A stretch of DNA of 43,720 nucleotides from Methanosarcina sp. (GTDB lineage Archaea > Halobacteriota > Methanosarcinia > Methanosarcinales > Methanosarcinaceae): positions 1 through 43,720 of the forward strand of contig PLUB01000053.1 in NCBI GenBank assembly GCA_003164755.1. Direction: 5' to 3'. This document shows positions 36,663 to 43,720 of the stretch, one piece after another; position 1 is the stretch's first letter; each line of letters starts with the position of its first letter. The translations under genes and the position numbers were made by a program. Below the pieces are notes generated by a model. The model was not told the DNA's origin, made no database searches, and worked only from the letters and a program-made list of their open reading frames with translations.

Positions 36663-38156
36663 ATGTTTAATGGTAAGCAATCTGGAACAGGGACAGGAAG
36701 CATCCCCAGGATCCTTATTTCTGCAGACCGTTCCTCCTCAGGGAAGACCACGATTTCTATAGGCCTGATGGCCGCCCTTGTTTCAAGAGGATACAGGGTA
36801 CAGCCCTTCAAGGTCGCTCTCGACTATATCGACTCAAGCTATCATACCGAAATAACTGGCAGGTTCTGCCGGAATCTTGACGGTTACCTTATGAACAAGA
36901 ACGAAATTCTGGACATTTATACCCATGCCTGCGAAGCCGAAGGTCATACTGACATTGTAATCATAGAAGGTGTTCGTGGGCTTTATGAAGGTTTTGAAAG
37001 CTTAAGTGACCTTGGAAGCACTGCCCAGATCGCAAAGATACTCAATTGTCCAGTAATCCTAGTAATCAATGCACAGAGCATTACTCGTTCGAGTGCTGCT
37101 CTTGTCAACGGATACAAGAACTTCGACCCTGATGTGAAGATTGCAGGAGTTATTCTCAACAACATTGGAAGCCGCCGTCATGCTGAAAAGGCAAAAGAAG
37201 CAATCGAGTACTACACCGGCGTTTCTGTAATTGGTATTATTCCCAGAGATCCAGAAATGCAAATTTCCATGCGCCATCTCGGACTTATGCCGGCTCTTGA
37301 AGGCAGAAGAAGGCTGGGAGATGGAGTTTTTGAAGCCCGGCTCATGGGCATTGAGGAGATTATCAACAAGGGGATAGATATTGATTGTATCCTGAAAATT
37401 GCAAGCAGTGCAAAACCTTTGAAAATTCCAGAAAACACAATTTTTTCCCCTACATTCAATGAAAGAGAATGTAAACCGAAAATAGGTATTGCCATGGATG
37501 AAGCTTTCAATTTCTACTATCGCGATAACATCGACCTTCTGAAACTTGCAGGCGCAGAAATTGTTTACTTCAGCCCTATTAAAGATCCTGTGCTTCCTAA
37601 AGTTGATGGGCTCTATATTGGGGGCGGCTATCCTGAGCTTTTTGCAGCAGAACTTGAGGATAACGAATCCATGCGCCAGGATATCAAAATAGCTTCTTCT
37701 GAAGGCATGCCAATATATGCCGAGTGCGGAGGGCTGATGTACCTTTCAAAAAAAATCAGCACAGGCATCCCTGGAATTGGCACTTACCACGATACATCAA
37801 TACCAGAGTCTACATACTCGATGGTTGGTGCACTTCCGGGACATACGATCATGGGACAAACAAGGGTAGTAAGCTACAATATCGGGACTCTTGAAAGGGA
37901 TTGTATTATCGGTAAAAAGGGTGATAGCTTTAAAGGACACGAGTTTCACCACTCTGAAATTGTGGAAATCCCTGAGAATGCAGAATTTGCAATAACACTT
38001 TCCAGAGGAACAGGGATTAAAAACGATAGAGATGGACTCATTTACAAAAATACCCTTGGATCTTACGCTCACCTGCATGGAGTTTCATATCGGGAGCTAG
38101 TAGGTTCAATTGTAGATGCTGCCAGGAAGTTCAAGGAGTGCAAAGTTTTTTCATAA
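36663..38156 (+). CDS. cfbB: Ni-sirohydrochlorin a,c-diamide synthase
   Basis: CfbB amidates the a and c acetate side chains of Ni-sirohydrochlorin using glutamine and ATP, acting between CfbA and the CfbCD cyclase. The 497-residue protein is a CbiA/CobB relative: N-terminal P-loop ISADRSSSGKTT at 19-30, a dethiobiotin-synthetase-like domain to about 260, then a class I glutamine amidotransferase domain with GLYIGGGYPELFA, nucleophile C355 (IYAECGGLMYLS), GHEFHHSE near 425-432 and a terminal SYAHLHG. The ATG has AAGGGTG about 10 bases upstream. It is the last cfb gene. Its close relative in B12 synthesis is cobyrinate diamide synthase; the cluster favours the nickel pathway. Confidence 0.95.
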   Translation: MFNGKQSGTGTGSIPRILISADRSSSGKTTISIGLMAALVSRGYRVQPFKVALDYIDSSYHTEITGRFCRNLDGYLMNKNEILDIYTHACEAEGHTDIVIIEGVRGLYEGFESLSDLGSTAQIAKILNCPVILVINAQSITRSSAALVNGYKNFDPDVKIAGVILNNIGSRRHAEKAKEAIEYYTGVSVIGIIPRDPEMQISMRHLGLMPALEGRRRLGDGVFEARLMGIEEIINKGIDIDCILKIASSAKPLKIPENTIFSPTFNERECKPKIGIAMDEAFNFYYRDNIDLLKLAGAEIVYFSPIKDPVLPKVDGLYIGGGYPELFAAELEDNESMRQDIKIASSEGMPIYAECGGLMYLSKKISTGIPGIGTYHDTSIPESTYSMVGALPGHTIMGQTRVVSYNIGTLERDCIIGKKGDSFKGHEFHHSEIVEIPENAEFAITLSRGTGIKNDRDGLIYKNTLGSYAHLHGVSYRELVGSIVDAARKFKECKVFS

Positions 38157-38390
38157 ACTTGTCTGATGCATGCATTAAAAATAATTTGTGAGCTACAAGC
38201 TCATGTCAAACATTATAGAGAATTTAATATAAACCTCAATAACGTACGGTTTTGAGTATATAGAAGGTAAAAAAAATATTAGACCAACCCAGATGATGAA
38301 ACAAACCAGTTTAGATCAAACCAGATTAATAAGAAGCAAGGTTATTGAAAATAACCTGTTTTTATTTTATTTTATTTTCAGGTGAACCTA

Positions 38391-39443
38391 TTGAGAACAC
38401 AACTTATAGGAAACAGAGTCCTTGCTGGAAAAGAAGCAGTAGCTGAACTTTATAAAACTAGTTATTTTGGGCATCCTAAAGACGATGTACTCGAACTTTC
38501 GCTTTTAGAAGCCGCCTTTCTACTTTCCAGAGGAAAGCTCGAGATTGAACTCGAAAGCAGAACAATCGATTTCAAAGATTTTTTCGAGCAAGCTTCTCTA
38601 AAGCAGCAAAATTTTGAGCTGAAGTACATCGTTTATAAAGACTTAAAGGATCGAGGGTATTATGTCCAGCCATCAGCTGTGGATTTTAGGGTATATCCTA
38701 GGGGCAGCCACCCCGGTAAAAGTGCAGCAAATATTTTTGTTCGTGTCCAATCAGAGAGACAGCTTCTTCCTGTAAAAATTCTTCAAGAAGCAGTTACAGC
38801 ATCAGAAAATGTGCACAAACAGTTTATTCTTGCTGTGGTTGATGAAGAAGGAGACATCACTTTCTATGAAGTTAAAACTGAAGTACCTAAAGGAGAAATG
38901 CCTCTGCAACTCTCTTCAGTCAAAACAGATGCGACTTTCCTGGAAGACAGGGTAATATCCTGGGACTCTAAGGCCTCCGTAACTCTCTATAACAGTGGGT
39001 TTTACGGGAAAATGCTTGACTCAGAAAGGCTGCAGCTCTCCCTGGTGGAATCCCTTTACCTTTTATCTAAAGGGATAATAACGATTCGAGACAGGGAAGG
39101 TAAGGTATTTTCTTTTGATGAATTTATAGAAAAAGCCTCTGAGATTGAAAGTTCTTTTTTTAGGAAGTATAGCACATATAAAAACCTGAGAGATTCTGGC
39201 CATGTTGTCAAAACCGGCTTCAAGTTCGGCACGCATTTCAGGGTCTACAGAAAAGTAGAGTCAGTAGAAAGAATTCCACATTCAGAATACCTTGTAAATA
39301 CCATCCCTACAGATTTTGAGTTCAGGCTCCCTGTTATGTCAGGAGCAGTACGGCTTGCAAACAGCGTGCACAAGACAATGCTTTTTGCAGTAGAAAAAAG
39401 GGATGAGATAAAGTATCTGAATATCGGCAGGATTAAAATGTGA
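38391..39443 (+). CDS. endA: tRNA-splicing endonuclease
   Basis: EndA cuts introns from tRNA at bulge-helix-bulge sites. At 350 residues it is the fused two-repeat type that forms an alpha2 dimer. The N-terminal repeat (about 1-165) lacks the catalytic set, and the C-terminal repeat (about 190-350) has it: Y286 (HFRVYRK), H297 (IPHSEYLV) and K328 (NSVHKTMLFAV), spaced 11 and 31 as in characterised enzymes. The TTG at 38391 is preferred because GGTGA lies 6 bases upstream and relatives start M(K/R)T; a GTG three codons earlier (38382) is also open. It begins about 235 bases after cfbB, with a TATA-like TTTAATATAAAC near 38222. Confidence 0.93.
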   Translation: MRTQLIGNRVLAGKEAVAELYKTSYFGHPKDDVLELSLLEAAFLLSRGKLEIELESRTIDFKDFFEQASLKQQNFELKYIVYKDLKDRGYYVQPSAVDFRVYPRGSHPGKSAANIFVRVQSERQLLPVKILQEAVTASENVHKQFILAVVDEEGDITFYEVKTEVPKGEMPLQLSSVKTDATFLEDRVISWDSKASVTLYNSGFYGKMLDSERLQLSLVESLYLLSKGIITIRDREGKVFSFDEFIEKASEIESSFFRKYSTYKNLRDSGHVVKTGFKFGTHFRVYRKVESVERIPHSEYLVNTIPTDFEFRLPVMSGAVRLANSVHKTMLFAVEKRDEIKYLNIGRIKM

Positions 39444-39529
39444 TATATTGAAAGTGTTTTTCGGCTATTTTCCTTTCCCTTCGCCTTACTATTCATAAAA
39501 ATCTGATCTTCAACCTGAGAGTGAAATAA

Positions 39530-39925
39530 ATGTGGGATATCATTGCAGTGGACATTTCTGGCAGACATAGGATTAAAAAAAATTATTACATGGTCTGTGC
39601 TGCAGCTGCTCTTACAGTCTCAGCCAGCCACATCGAAAAGATCAAACAAATCAAAATTCAGCCCCTCTGGATCAAAAGGGATCCTACTTTATTAGATATA
39701 GTACAGCTGATTGAAGATACTGCTGGCCAGCTTTCCTTCGAAGGCACCATTGTGGCAGAAAGGGGTGATATATACAATAAACCCCTATGGGTCCCAGAAG
39801 TAATATTTTCCAGAGCTTTCAAATACCAGGAATCCATTGCGGAGAGAAGGGCAATCGAACTTGTGCATCATATTTCTTTGAGCACCCGTAATTTACTTAT
39901 TAATAAACTTGAAATCGAGACATGA
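39530..39925 (+). CDS. DUF2209-type protein
   Basis: This is a 131-residue soluble protein of unknown function, which I place in DUF2209 from memory of the family. It starts WDIIAVDISGRHRIKKNYYM, with an RNase H-like beta strand and an acidic residue (AVDISG) at the front, and has IEDTAGQLSFEGTIVAERGD in the middle. A helix (ERRAIELVHHISLSTRNLLI) closes it. GAGAGTGA lies before the ATG. The stop overlaps the hflX start in an ATGA junction, so the two are translationally coupled. It lies 86 bases after endA. A nucleic-acid role would fit the neighbours but is inference. Confidence 0.75.
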   Translation: MWDIIAVDISGRHRIKKNYYMVCAAAALTVSASHIEKIKQIKIQPLWIKRDPTLLDIVQLIEDTAGQLSFEGTIVAERGDIYNKPLWVPEVIFSRAFKYQESIAERRAIELVHHISLSTRNLLINKLEIET

Positions 39926-41208
39926 CAATTCCAGACGAAAATAAAATAAGAAGCGAGAGCAAGGTAATTCTCGTTAAAAGATCGAACCCAAATTCAGATC
40001 CTGAAAATGAGGCGATTCTCTATCAGGAACTTCATGAACTGGCAAGAGCTGCAGGCTATCTTTCGGTTGGTAAACTTACTCAGACCAGATTTCAGGACAC
40101 AAGGTATCAACTTGGAAAAGTAAAAATAGAGGAACTTGCCGAACTTGTGAGAAGCACAGACACAGAAAAAGTAATTTTCTACAACAGGCTTTCTACAAAG
40201 CAGCTATTCAACATTTCGAAAATTTGTCAATGCCATATTATAGACAAATTTGAGCTTATCTTTGAAATATTTGTGAAAAGAGCCATAACACATCGTTCAA
40301 AACTTCAGTTAGAACTTGCACGGTTAAAATATGAGGTTTCAAGAGCAAAGGCTGTTGTTTCCTTACTGAAAAAAGATGAGAGGCAAGGATTCATGGGGCT
40401 TGGAGATTATGAGAACTCTTATGAACAGGATCTGAAGAAAAGAATCTCAAGAATTGAAAATGAACTTGAATCTGCAGAAAAGGACGATGAATCTCTGCGG
40501 ACTTTCAGGCATAGGAAAGGTTTTTCCGTAATTTCTCTTGCAGGATACACAAATGCAGGGAAAAGCACTCTTTTCAATGCTATTGTGAATGAAAGTGTCG
40601 AGGTAAAGGATATGCTCTTTACAACACTTGTGCCTATGACCCGCGCTCTGGACCTGGGAGGAAGAAAAGCCCTTCTTACCGATACCGTGGGGTTTATCCA
40701 GGATCTCCCTCATTGGCTAGTTGATGCCTTCAAATCCACATTAAACGAAATTTATCTATCAGATCTGATCCTTCTGGTTGTAGATGTGAGCGAAAAGCCT
40801 GCGATAATCCTTCAAAAGCTCTCGACTTCCCATGACACTCTATGGGACAAGATACAGGGTGTTCCTGTCATCACAGTGCTTAACAAAACCGATTTACTTG
40901 AAAAATTTGAACTTGATAATATTATGAAACAGATCGAATATATGGCTCCAAATCCTGTATTTGTCGCAGCAAAAGAAAAAACAGGTATTACTGCGCTAAA
41001 AGCTGAAATCATAAGACATTTACCTGCCTGGTCTTTCAGCTCGTTCACCCTGCCAAATTCAGAGGAAGGAATGTCAATTCTATCATGGCTGTACGAAGAA
41101 GGAATAGTACACAAAGTTGAGTATGGGAAATGGATTACTGTGGATTACGAAGCCAGGATAGAGATAATTAATAAGGCTAAAGCTGTGATAAATGCTAACG
41201 AGAACTGA
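39922..41208 (+). CDS. hflX: HflX-type ribosome-associated GTPase
   Basis: HflX binds ribosomes and in bacteria splits stalled ones; archaeal members are presumed similar. The 428-residue protein has the HflX N-domain (AGYLSVGKLTQTRFQDTRYQ, KVIFYNRLST), a helical linker ending around 195, and the G domain: P-loop GYTNAGKS at 208-215, DTVGFIQDLP for switch II, LVVDVSE, and NKTD. The C-terminal extension (about 355-428) is the usual short form. It overlaps the DUF2209 gene by 4 bases. The window thus holds three translation-stress genes (pelA, rqcH, hflX), though hflX is 8.6 kb away from the others. Confidence 0.93.
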   Translation: MTIPDENKIRSESKVILVKRSNPNSDPENEAILYQELHELARAAGYLSVGKLTQTRFQDTRYQLGKVKIEELAELVRSTDTEKVIFYNRLSTKQLFNISKICQCHIIDKFELIFEIFVKRAITHRSKLQLELARLKYEVSRAKAVVSLLKKDERQGFMGLGDYENSYEQDLKKRISRIENELESAEKDDESLRTFRHRKGFSVISLAGYTNAGKSTLFNAIVNESVEVKDMLFTTLVPMTRALDLGGRKALLTDTVGFIQDLPHWLVDAFKSTLNEIYLSDLILLVVDVSEKPAIILQKLSTSHDTLWDKIQGVPVITVLNKTDLLEKFELDNIMKQIEYMAPNPVFVAAKEKTGITALKAEIIRHLPAWSFSSFTLPNSEEGMSILSWLYEEGIVHKVEYGKWITVDYEARIEIINKAKAVINANEN

Positions 41209-42224
41209 AGACACCTGTAGGATTTCGTGAATCTTCTAAATATTGAACTTGGTTTGTCTATCCTTTACATAGAATGATTAACAAAGCTCAATCTATGTAC
41301 TTGAGGTGCAAAATCAATGGGTTGTATGCACCTCGCTTCAAGCAAGTGGGTATTTTCGCGCCATGATCTTGATGGGAAGAAATTCTTTAGCATCCAATAT
41401 TTTCATTTGCTTATAAGATTAATTTATTTTCTGATTTCCCTTATTTTCAACATACTTTTTACCACATAGGAAGTTTAATCATCATCTAGAATTACAATTT
41501 AACCTCCATGAATCTATAATTCACAACATACTAATTTTTTTTAGATTTAAGAGTATTTTTAAAAGAATTTGCTCGTTTGATATTTGTTTATATTCTCATC
41601 GATCCTGAAGGAAAGATTTTGGTTCAGGCCAGACTAAAAAATAGCTAGCATGCTATTTTATTTTATGGTTAATAGCCTTCAGACTCAGGGGCTGTTCTTA
41701 TTAGCCCACCAGTCATGGTGGTGCCACCAGTAATCATGAGGAATTACGATTTGGCCATTTAACTGTATTCAGTATGCTTGCTATGGTGACGCCTGTTGTA
41801 GTCACTGATGCTACGAAAAGACCACCAGTAAAATACCCAGCATCTTTTTTGTTCTGCTACATATTTGTTTTCCCATTTGTCTAATTCGAAACTATCTCTT
41901 TTTTTAGAAAGTTGGTAGTATCTTACACTTAATATATAATTAAGGAAGAGGTATTGATTACAAAGAATTTTGATAAAATTTAATTTATGGCTGAATTTCT
42001 AAATAATTTTTAGAAAATGAGTTTCTAAATCATTTTAAGATAATTAGTTACCTTTATATTAAGTTAAAATATAGTAATCAAAAAGATACAACTAAAAATA
42101 TTTCCTCAACAGGAAATGTGCTGAAAAAATACTACAGTATTAAATTGTATCCTATTGACCATATTATATAGATTAAAAATGACATCGAGAACTTCACTAA
42201 ATAAATTATTAAATATATAAGAAA
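41209..42224. other. 1 kb spacer, no intact gene
   Basis: Contents are a hairpin (41303-41334) and a GC-richer patch at 41700-41850 with CCACCAgtcaTGGTGG and GGTGGTGCCACC strings, which resembles the degenerate surface-protein island that begins at 42225. From 41870 to 42220 it is very AT-rich with no recognised feature. Confidence 0.5.
41303..41334 (+). terminator. Hairpin downstream of hflX
   Basis: GAGGTGCA (41303-41310) pairs perfectly with TGCACCTC (41327-41334) across a 16-base loop, about 95 bases after the hflX stop. An outer ACTT/TTCAAG pairing extends it weakly. There is no T run. Confidence 0.4.
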
Positions 42225-43048
42225 AAAATTTAAAATTACAGTCTCTGGCGGCACCACTGTAACAGTGGGCGGCACAGATACCGTCTCAGCTGTAAACTGG
42301 CAATGAAGTAACCACCGCCCCACGCGGCGCACAAGACTCCGTCACAAGCACAGGCGGGACAACAACAACAACCGGTAGCACTGGAACCACACTAGTAACC
42401 ACACTAGTAACCACACAAGGTGGCACCACCTACACATACCCCATACCAACAACCGATACGGTCACAATCAACGGCGGCAAAACAATAACTACCCCTGCAG
42501 GAAGTACAACCACAGCACCCACCAGCATCGTAGTAAATGGTACCGCTTCTATACCATACACCTCTCCTGCCGGGAGTTCAAGTACTGGTAGTACTGTTAG
42601 CGCTTTTAATGCCGGGCTTACTAGCCTCCTAGCAAGTAATAACAATAACAATAACCGTGGTATCTACCTCCATCAATGGTGCTTCCACCACTACAGGTGC
42701 CACAAGCAACTAACTAGTTCAAAGACGGCAAACGTTGGCATCACAGATTCCGCAGGCACACTTCTCACCACTGATACAACTGATAAACTCACCATCGACG
42801 CGAAAGGCAACACGGTCACCAAAGACGTAGCTGGTATACCGTCACCTTAGGCGGCACCGACGCTGCCAAAGGTACCGTCCGTTAACGTGGGCGGAACCGT
42901 CTCCAACACCAACTCAAAAGTCACCGTCACAGGAGGTACCGATACAGTCGTTTCTACTACAAGTAGCAAAGCAGTCGTCGTTAATATAAAGGGCACAACC
43001 GTCTTATCAGGCGGCACAATAAGCATCAGCCATTCACATGGTAGATAA
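42225..43048 (+). pseudogene. Degenerate Thr/Gly-rich surface protein island
   Basis: On the plus strand, low-complexity surface-protein text runs through several frames. It includes SGGTTVTVGGTDTVSA then a stop, STGGTTTTTGSTGTTLVTTL, DTVTINGGKTITTPAGSTTT, IVVNGTASIPYTSPAGSS, a shift to STSINGASTTTGATSN, SSKTANVGITDSAGTLLTTD, and a last piece VGGTVSNTNSKVTVTGGTD ending ISISHSHGR at 43048. There is no start codon or signal peptide, and at least three shifts or stops occur. The segment is clearly GC-richer than its AT-rich flanks. It looks like a decayed repetitive adhesin, possibly acquired or kept GC-rich by its Thr/Gly codons. Confidence 0.65.
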
Positions 43049-43134
43049 AAATGTTAACAAATGGAGAATACTTATCTCTTAAAGTAAAAAGTTTGACTAA
43101 ATAAGTGAAAAGTTGAACCAAATAAGGATAATTT

Positions 43135-43209
43135 TGTCGCGTCCACAAGTTATTGATGAAATCTGAAAAACTGAGCACACTCGTTGTTTTCAGCAACTTG
43201 TGAATGCGA
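43135..43209. repeat. 75-bp long hairpin
   Basis: GTCGCGTCCACAAGTT (43135-43150) pairs with AACTTGTGAATGCGAC (43194-43209), 14 of 16 bases. An inner CTGAAAAAC/GTTGTTTTCAG pair (43162-43170 and 43182-43192) extends the stem. It could be a MITE, a paired transposon end or a structured RNA. An ATGCGACC string also occurs near 20145, without the partner arm. Confidence 0.55.
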
Positions 43210-43514
43210 CCTTAATTTATTTCTCCAATTATTAGTAAAAAAGAGAGATTCTGGACAGAGAAATATCTTAAGGCTACACAATTACATATTCTGGTATCGC
43301 ATCTGCAGTAAAATGTTATATTAAATCGGATACAGCTATCTAGAATTATTATTTCTTGATGATTGCTGTGACACTAGTGATTTTGCTATTTTTGTTCCTG
43401 GATTATAACTTGACTTTGTCATTCCCTCGGTTTTTTTAGCGAAAATTATATATTTGAATTATATATTAATTGCTATTAACGAGATAACTTATGATCTTAT
43501 TACTTCAAGAATTG

Positions 43515-43552
43515 AAACCGGATTCCTACTTCTTTAGATGTGGGAGGAATGC
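43515..43552 (+). mobile_element. Possible IS200/IS605 right-end hairpin (guide-RNA scaffold-like)
   Basis: The string GAAACCGGATTCCTAC, then TTCTTTAGATGTGGGAGGAA, then TGC resembles the right ends of TnpB elements in Methanosarcina, where ATTCC...CCAC pairs with GTGGGAGGAAT. Here the left arm has lost some C residues. No tnpB lies upstream, so it would be a solo or decayed end. Confidence 0.35.
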
Positions 43553-43626
43553 ATAATCTTATCAATCCCCATTTTAGTAAAATATTTACACGAAAGTTAT
43601 AAATTTACTTCGCGAAAATATTTATC

Positions 43627-43720
43627 ATGAAATCTACTAAAACAATACAATTGAAAATAAAGGATGTTGAGTTTGATTTAGTAGAGACTCTGAAAAAAAT
43701 ATGCAAATTAGATGAACTAC
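43627..43720 (+). CDS. Start of an unidentified gene, cut by the window end
   Basis: An ATG opens a frame (MKSTKTIQLKIKDVEFDLV, ETLKKICKLDEL) that runs off the window after 31 codons. The opening, with a basic beta strand LKIK and then a helix, resembles N-termini of TnpB/OrfB proteins, and an IS605-like hairpin lies 75 bases upstream. No strong Shine-Dalgarno is seen. With so few residues this is only a suggestion. Confidence 0.4.
   Translation, partial: MKSTKTIQLKIKDVEFDLVETLKKICKLDEL

Larger units (their letters stand above)
43049..43626. other. Spacer with two structured elements
   Basis: No gene is seen. It holds the long hairpin at 43135-43209 and the IS605-end-like hairpin at 43515-43552. 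The rest is AT-rich. Confidence 0.5.

Noticed and set aside
38382..38390. GTG start for endA three codons upstream
   Set aside because: It has no Shine-Dalgarno, whereas GGTGA fits the TTG at 38391; it remains possible.
38391..39443. Loss of the catalytic Tyr in EndA (GHVVKTG where relatives often have GY)
   Set aside because: That Tyr is not the catalytic one; the triad spacing places it at Y286, H297 and K328, all present.
42132..42651. Minus-strand ORFs rich in Val and Leu
   Set aside because: Antisense readings of the plus-strand Thr/Gly-rich repeat text.

Overview
The window looks like chromosome from a methanogenic archaeon of the Methanosarcina type. The clearest markers are a complete coenzyme F430 pathway (cfbA, cfbE, cfbD, cfbC, cfbB), methanogenesis marker protein 14, a type IV GTP cyclohydrolase for methanopterin (mptA), the Methanosarcina chromosomal protein MC1, a disaggregatase-type beta-helix exoprotein, and a response regulator with what looks like the methanogen output domain. 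The DNA is AT-rich. By my count the 26 intact genes cover only a little over half of it; the rest is long spacers holding gene fossils, dispersed repeats and hairpins, as in large, slowly decaying Methanosarcina genomes. I saw no rRNA, no convincing tRNA and no CRISPR array.

Layout. 1-905: decayed surface protein (MBG-like repeats plus FIMAH-like tail). 1275-4484 (-): gatC-gatA-gatB, tRNA-dependent amidotransferase. 4485-6697: spacer with repeats and a possible CorA fossil. 6698-9041: marker protein 14 (+) facing a DUF2098-type protein (-). 9390-10349 (-): mptA. 10780-10884: a MITE-like element. 11022-11315: MC1, with a start-codon anomaly. 11500-13097: IS200-type tnpA fossil, then argB. 13365-14375: two more gene fossils. 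14699-14887 (-): CooT-like nickel-binding protein. 15290-16480: dead then live TrkA-type RCK protein. 16728-19404: two KaiC-like ATPases around a response regulator. 22113-23660: disaggregatase-related exoprotein. 25976-26863: diadenylate cyclase dacZ. 27914-31323 (-): rqcH then pelA. 32290-38156: cfbA-E-D-C-B. 38391-41208: endA, DUF2209, hflX. 42225-43048: decayed GC-richer Thr/Gly-rich surface-protein island. 43135-43720: long hairpin, IS605-end-like hairpin and the start of an unfinished gene.

How genes work together. The cfb genes carry sirohydrochlorin to F430, the nickel cofactor of methyl-CoM reductase. rqcH and pelA deal with stalled ribosomes and their nascent chains. GatCAB amidates misacylated tRNA. 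The KaiC2-response regulator pair is translationally coupled, and KaiC1 converges on it; this is the best candidate here for an uncharacterised signalling module. The other notable signals are non-coding: a six-copy intergenic repeat family (one copy directly behind an IS200 tnpA fossil), two further diverged repeat families, a MITE-like element with near-perfect ends, and an apparent ATA in place of the MC1 start codon.
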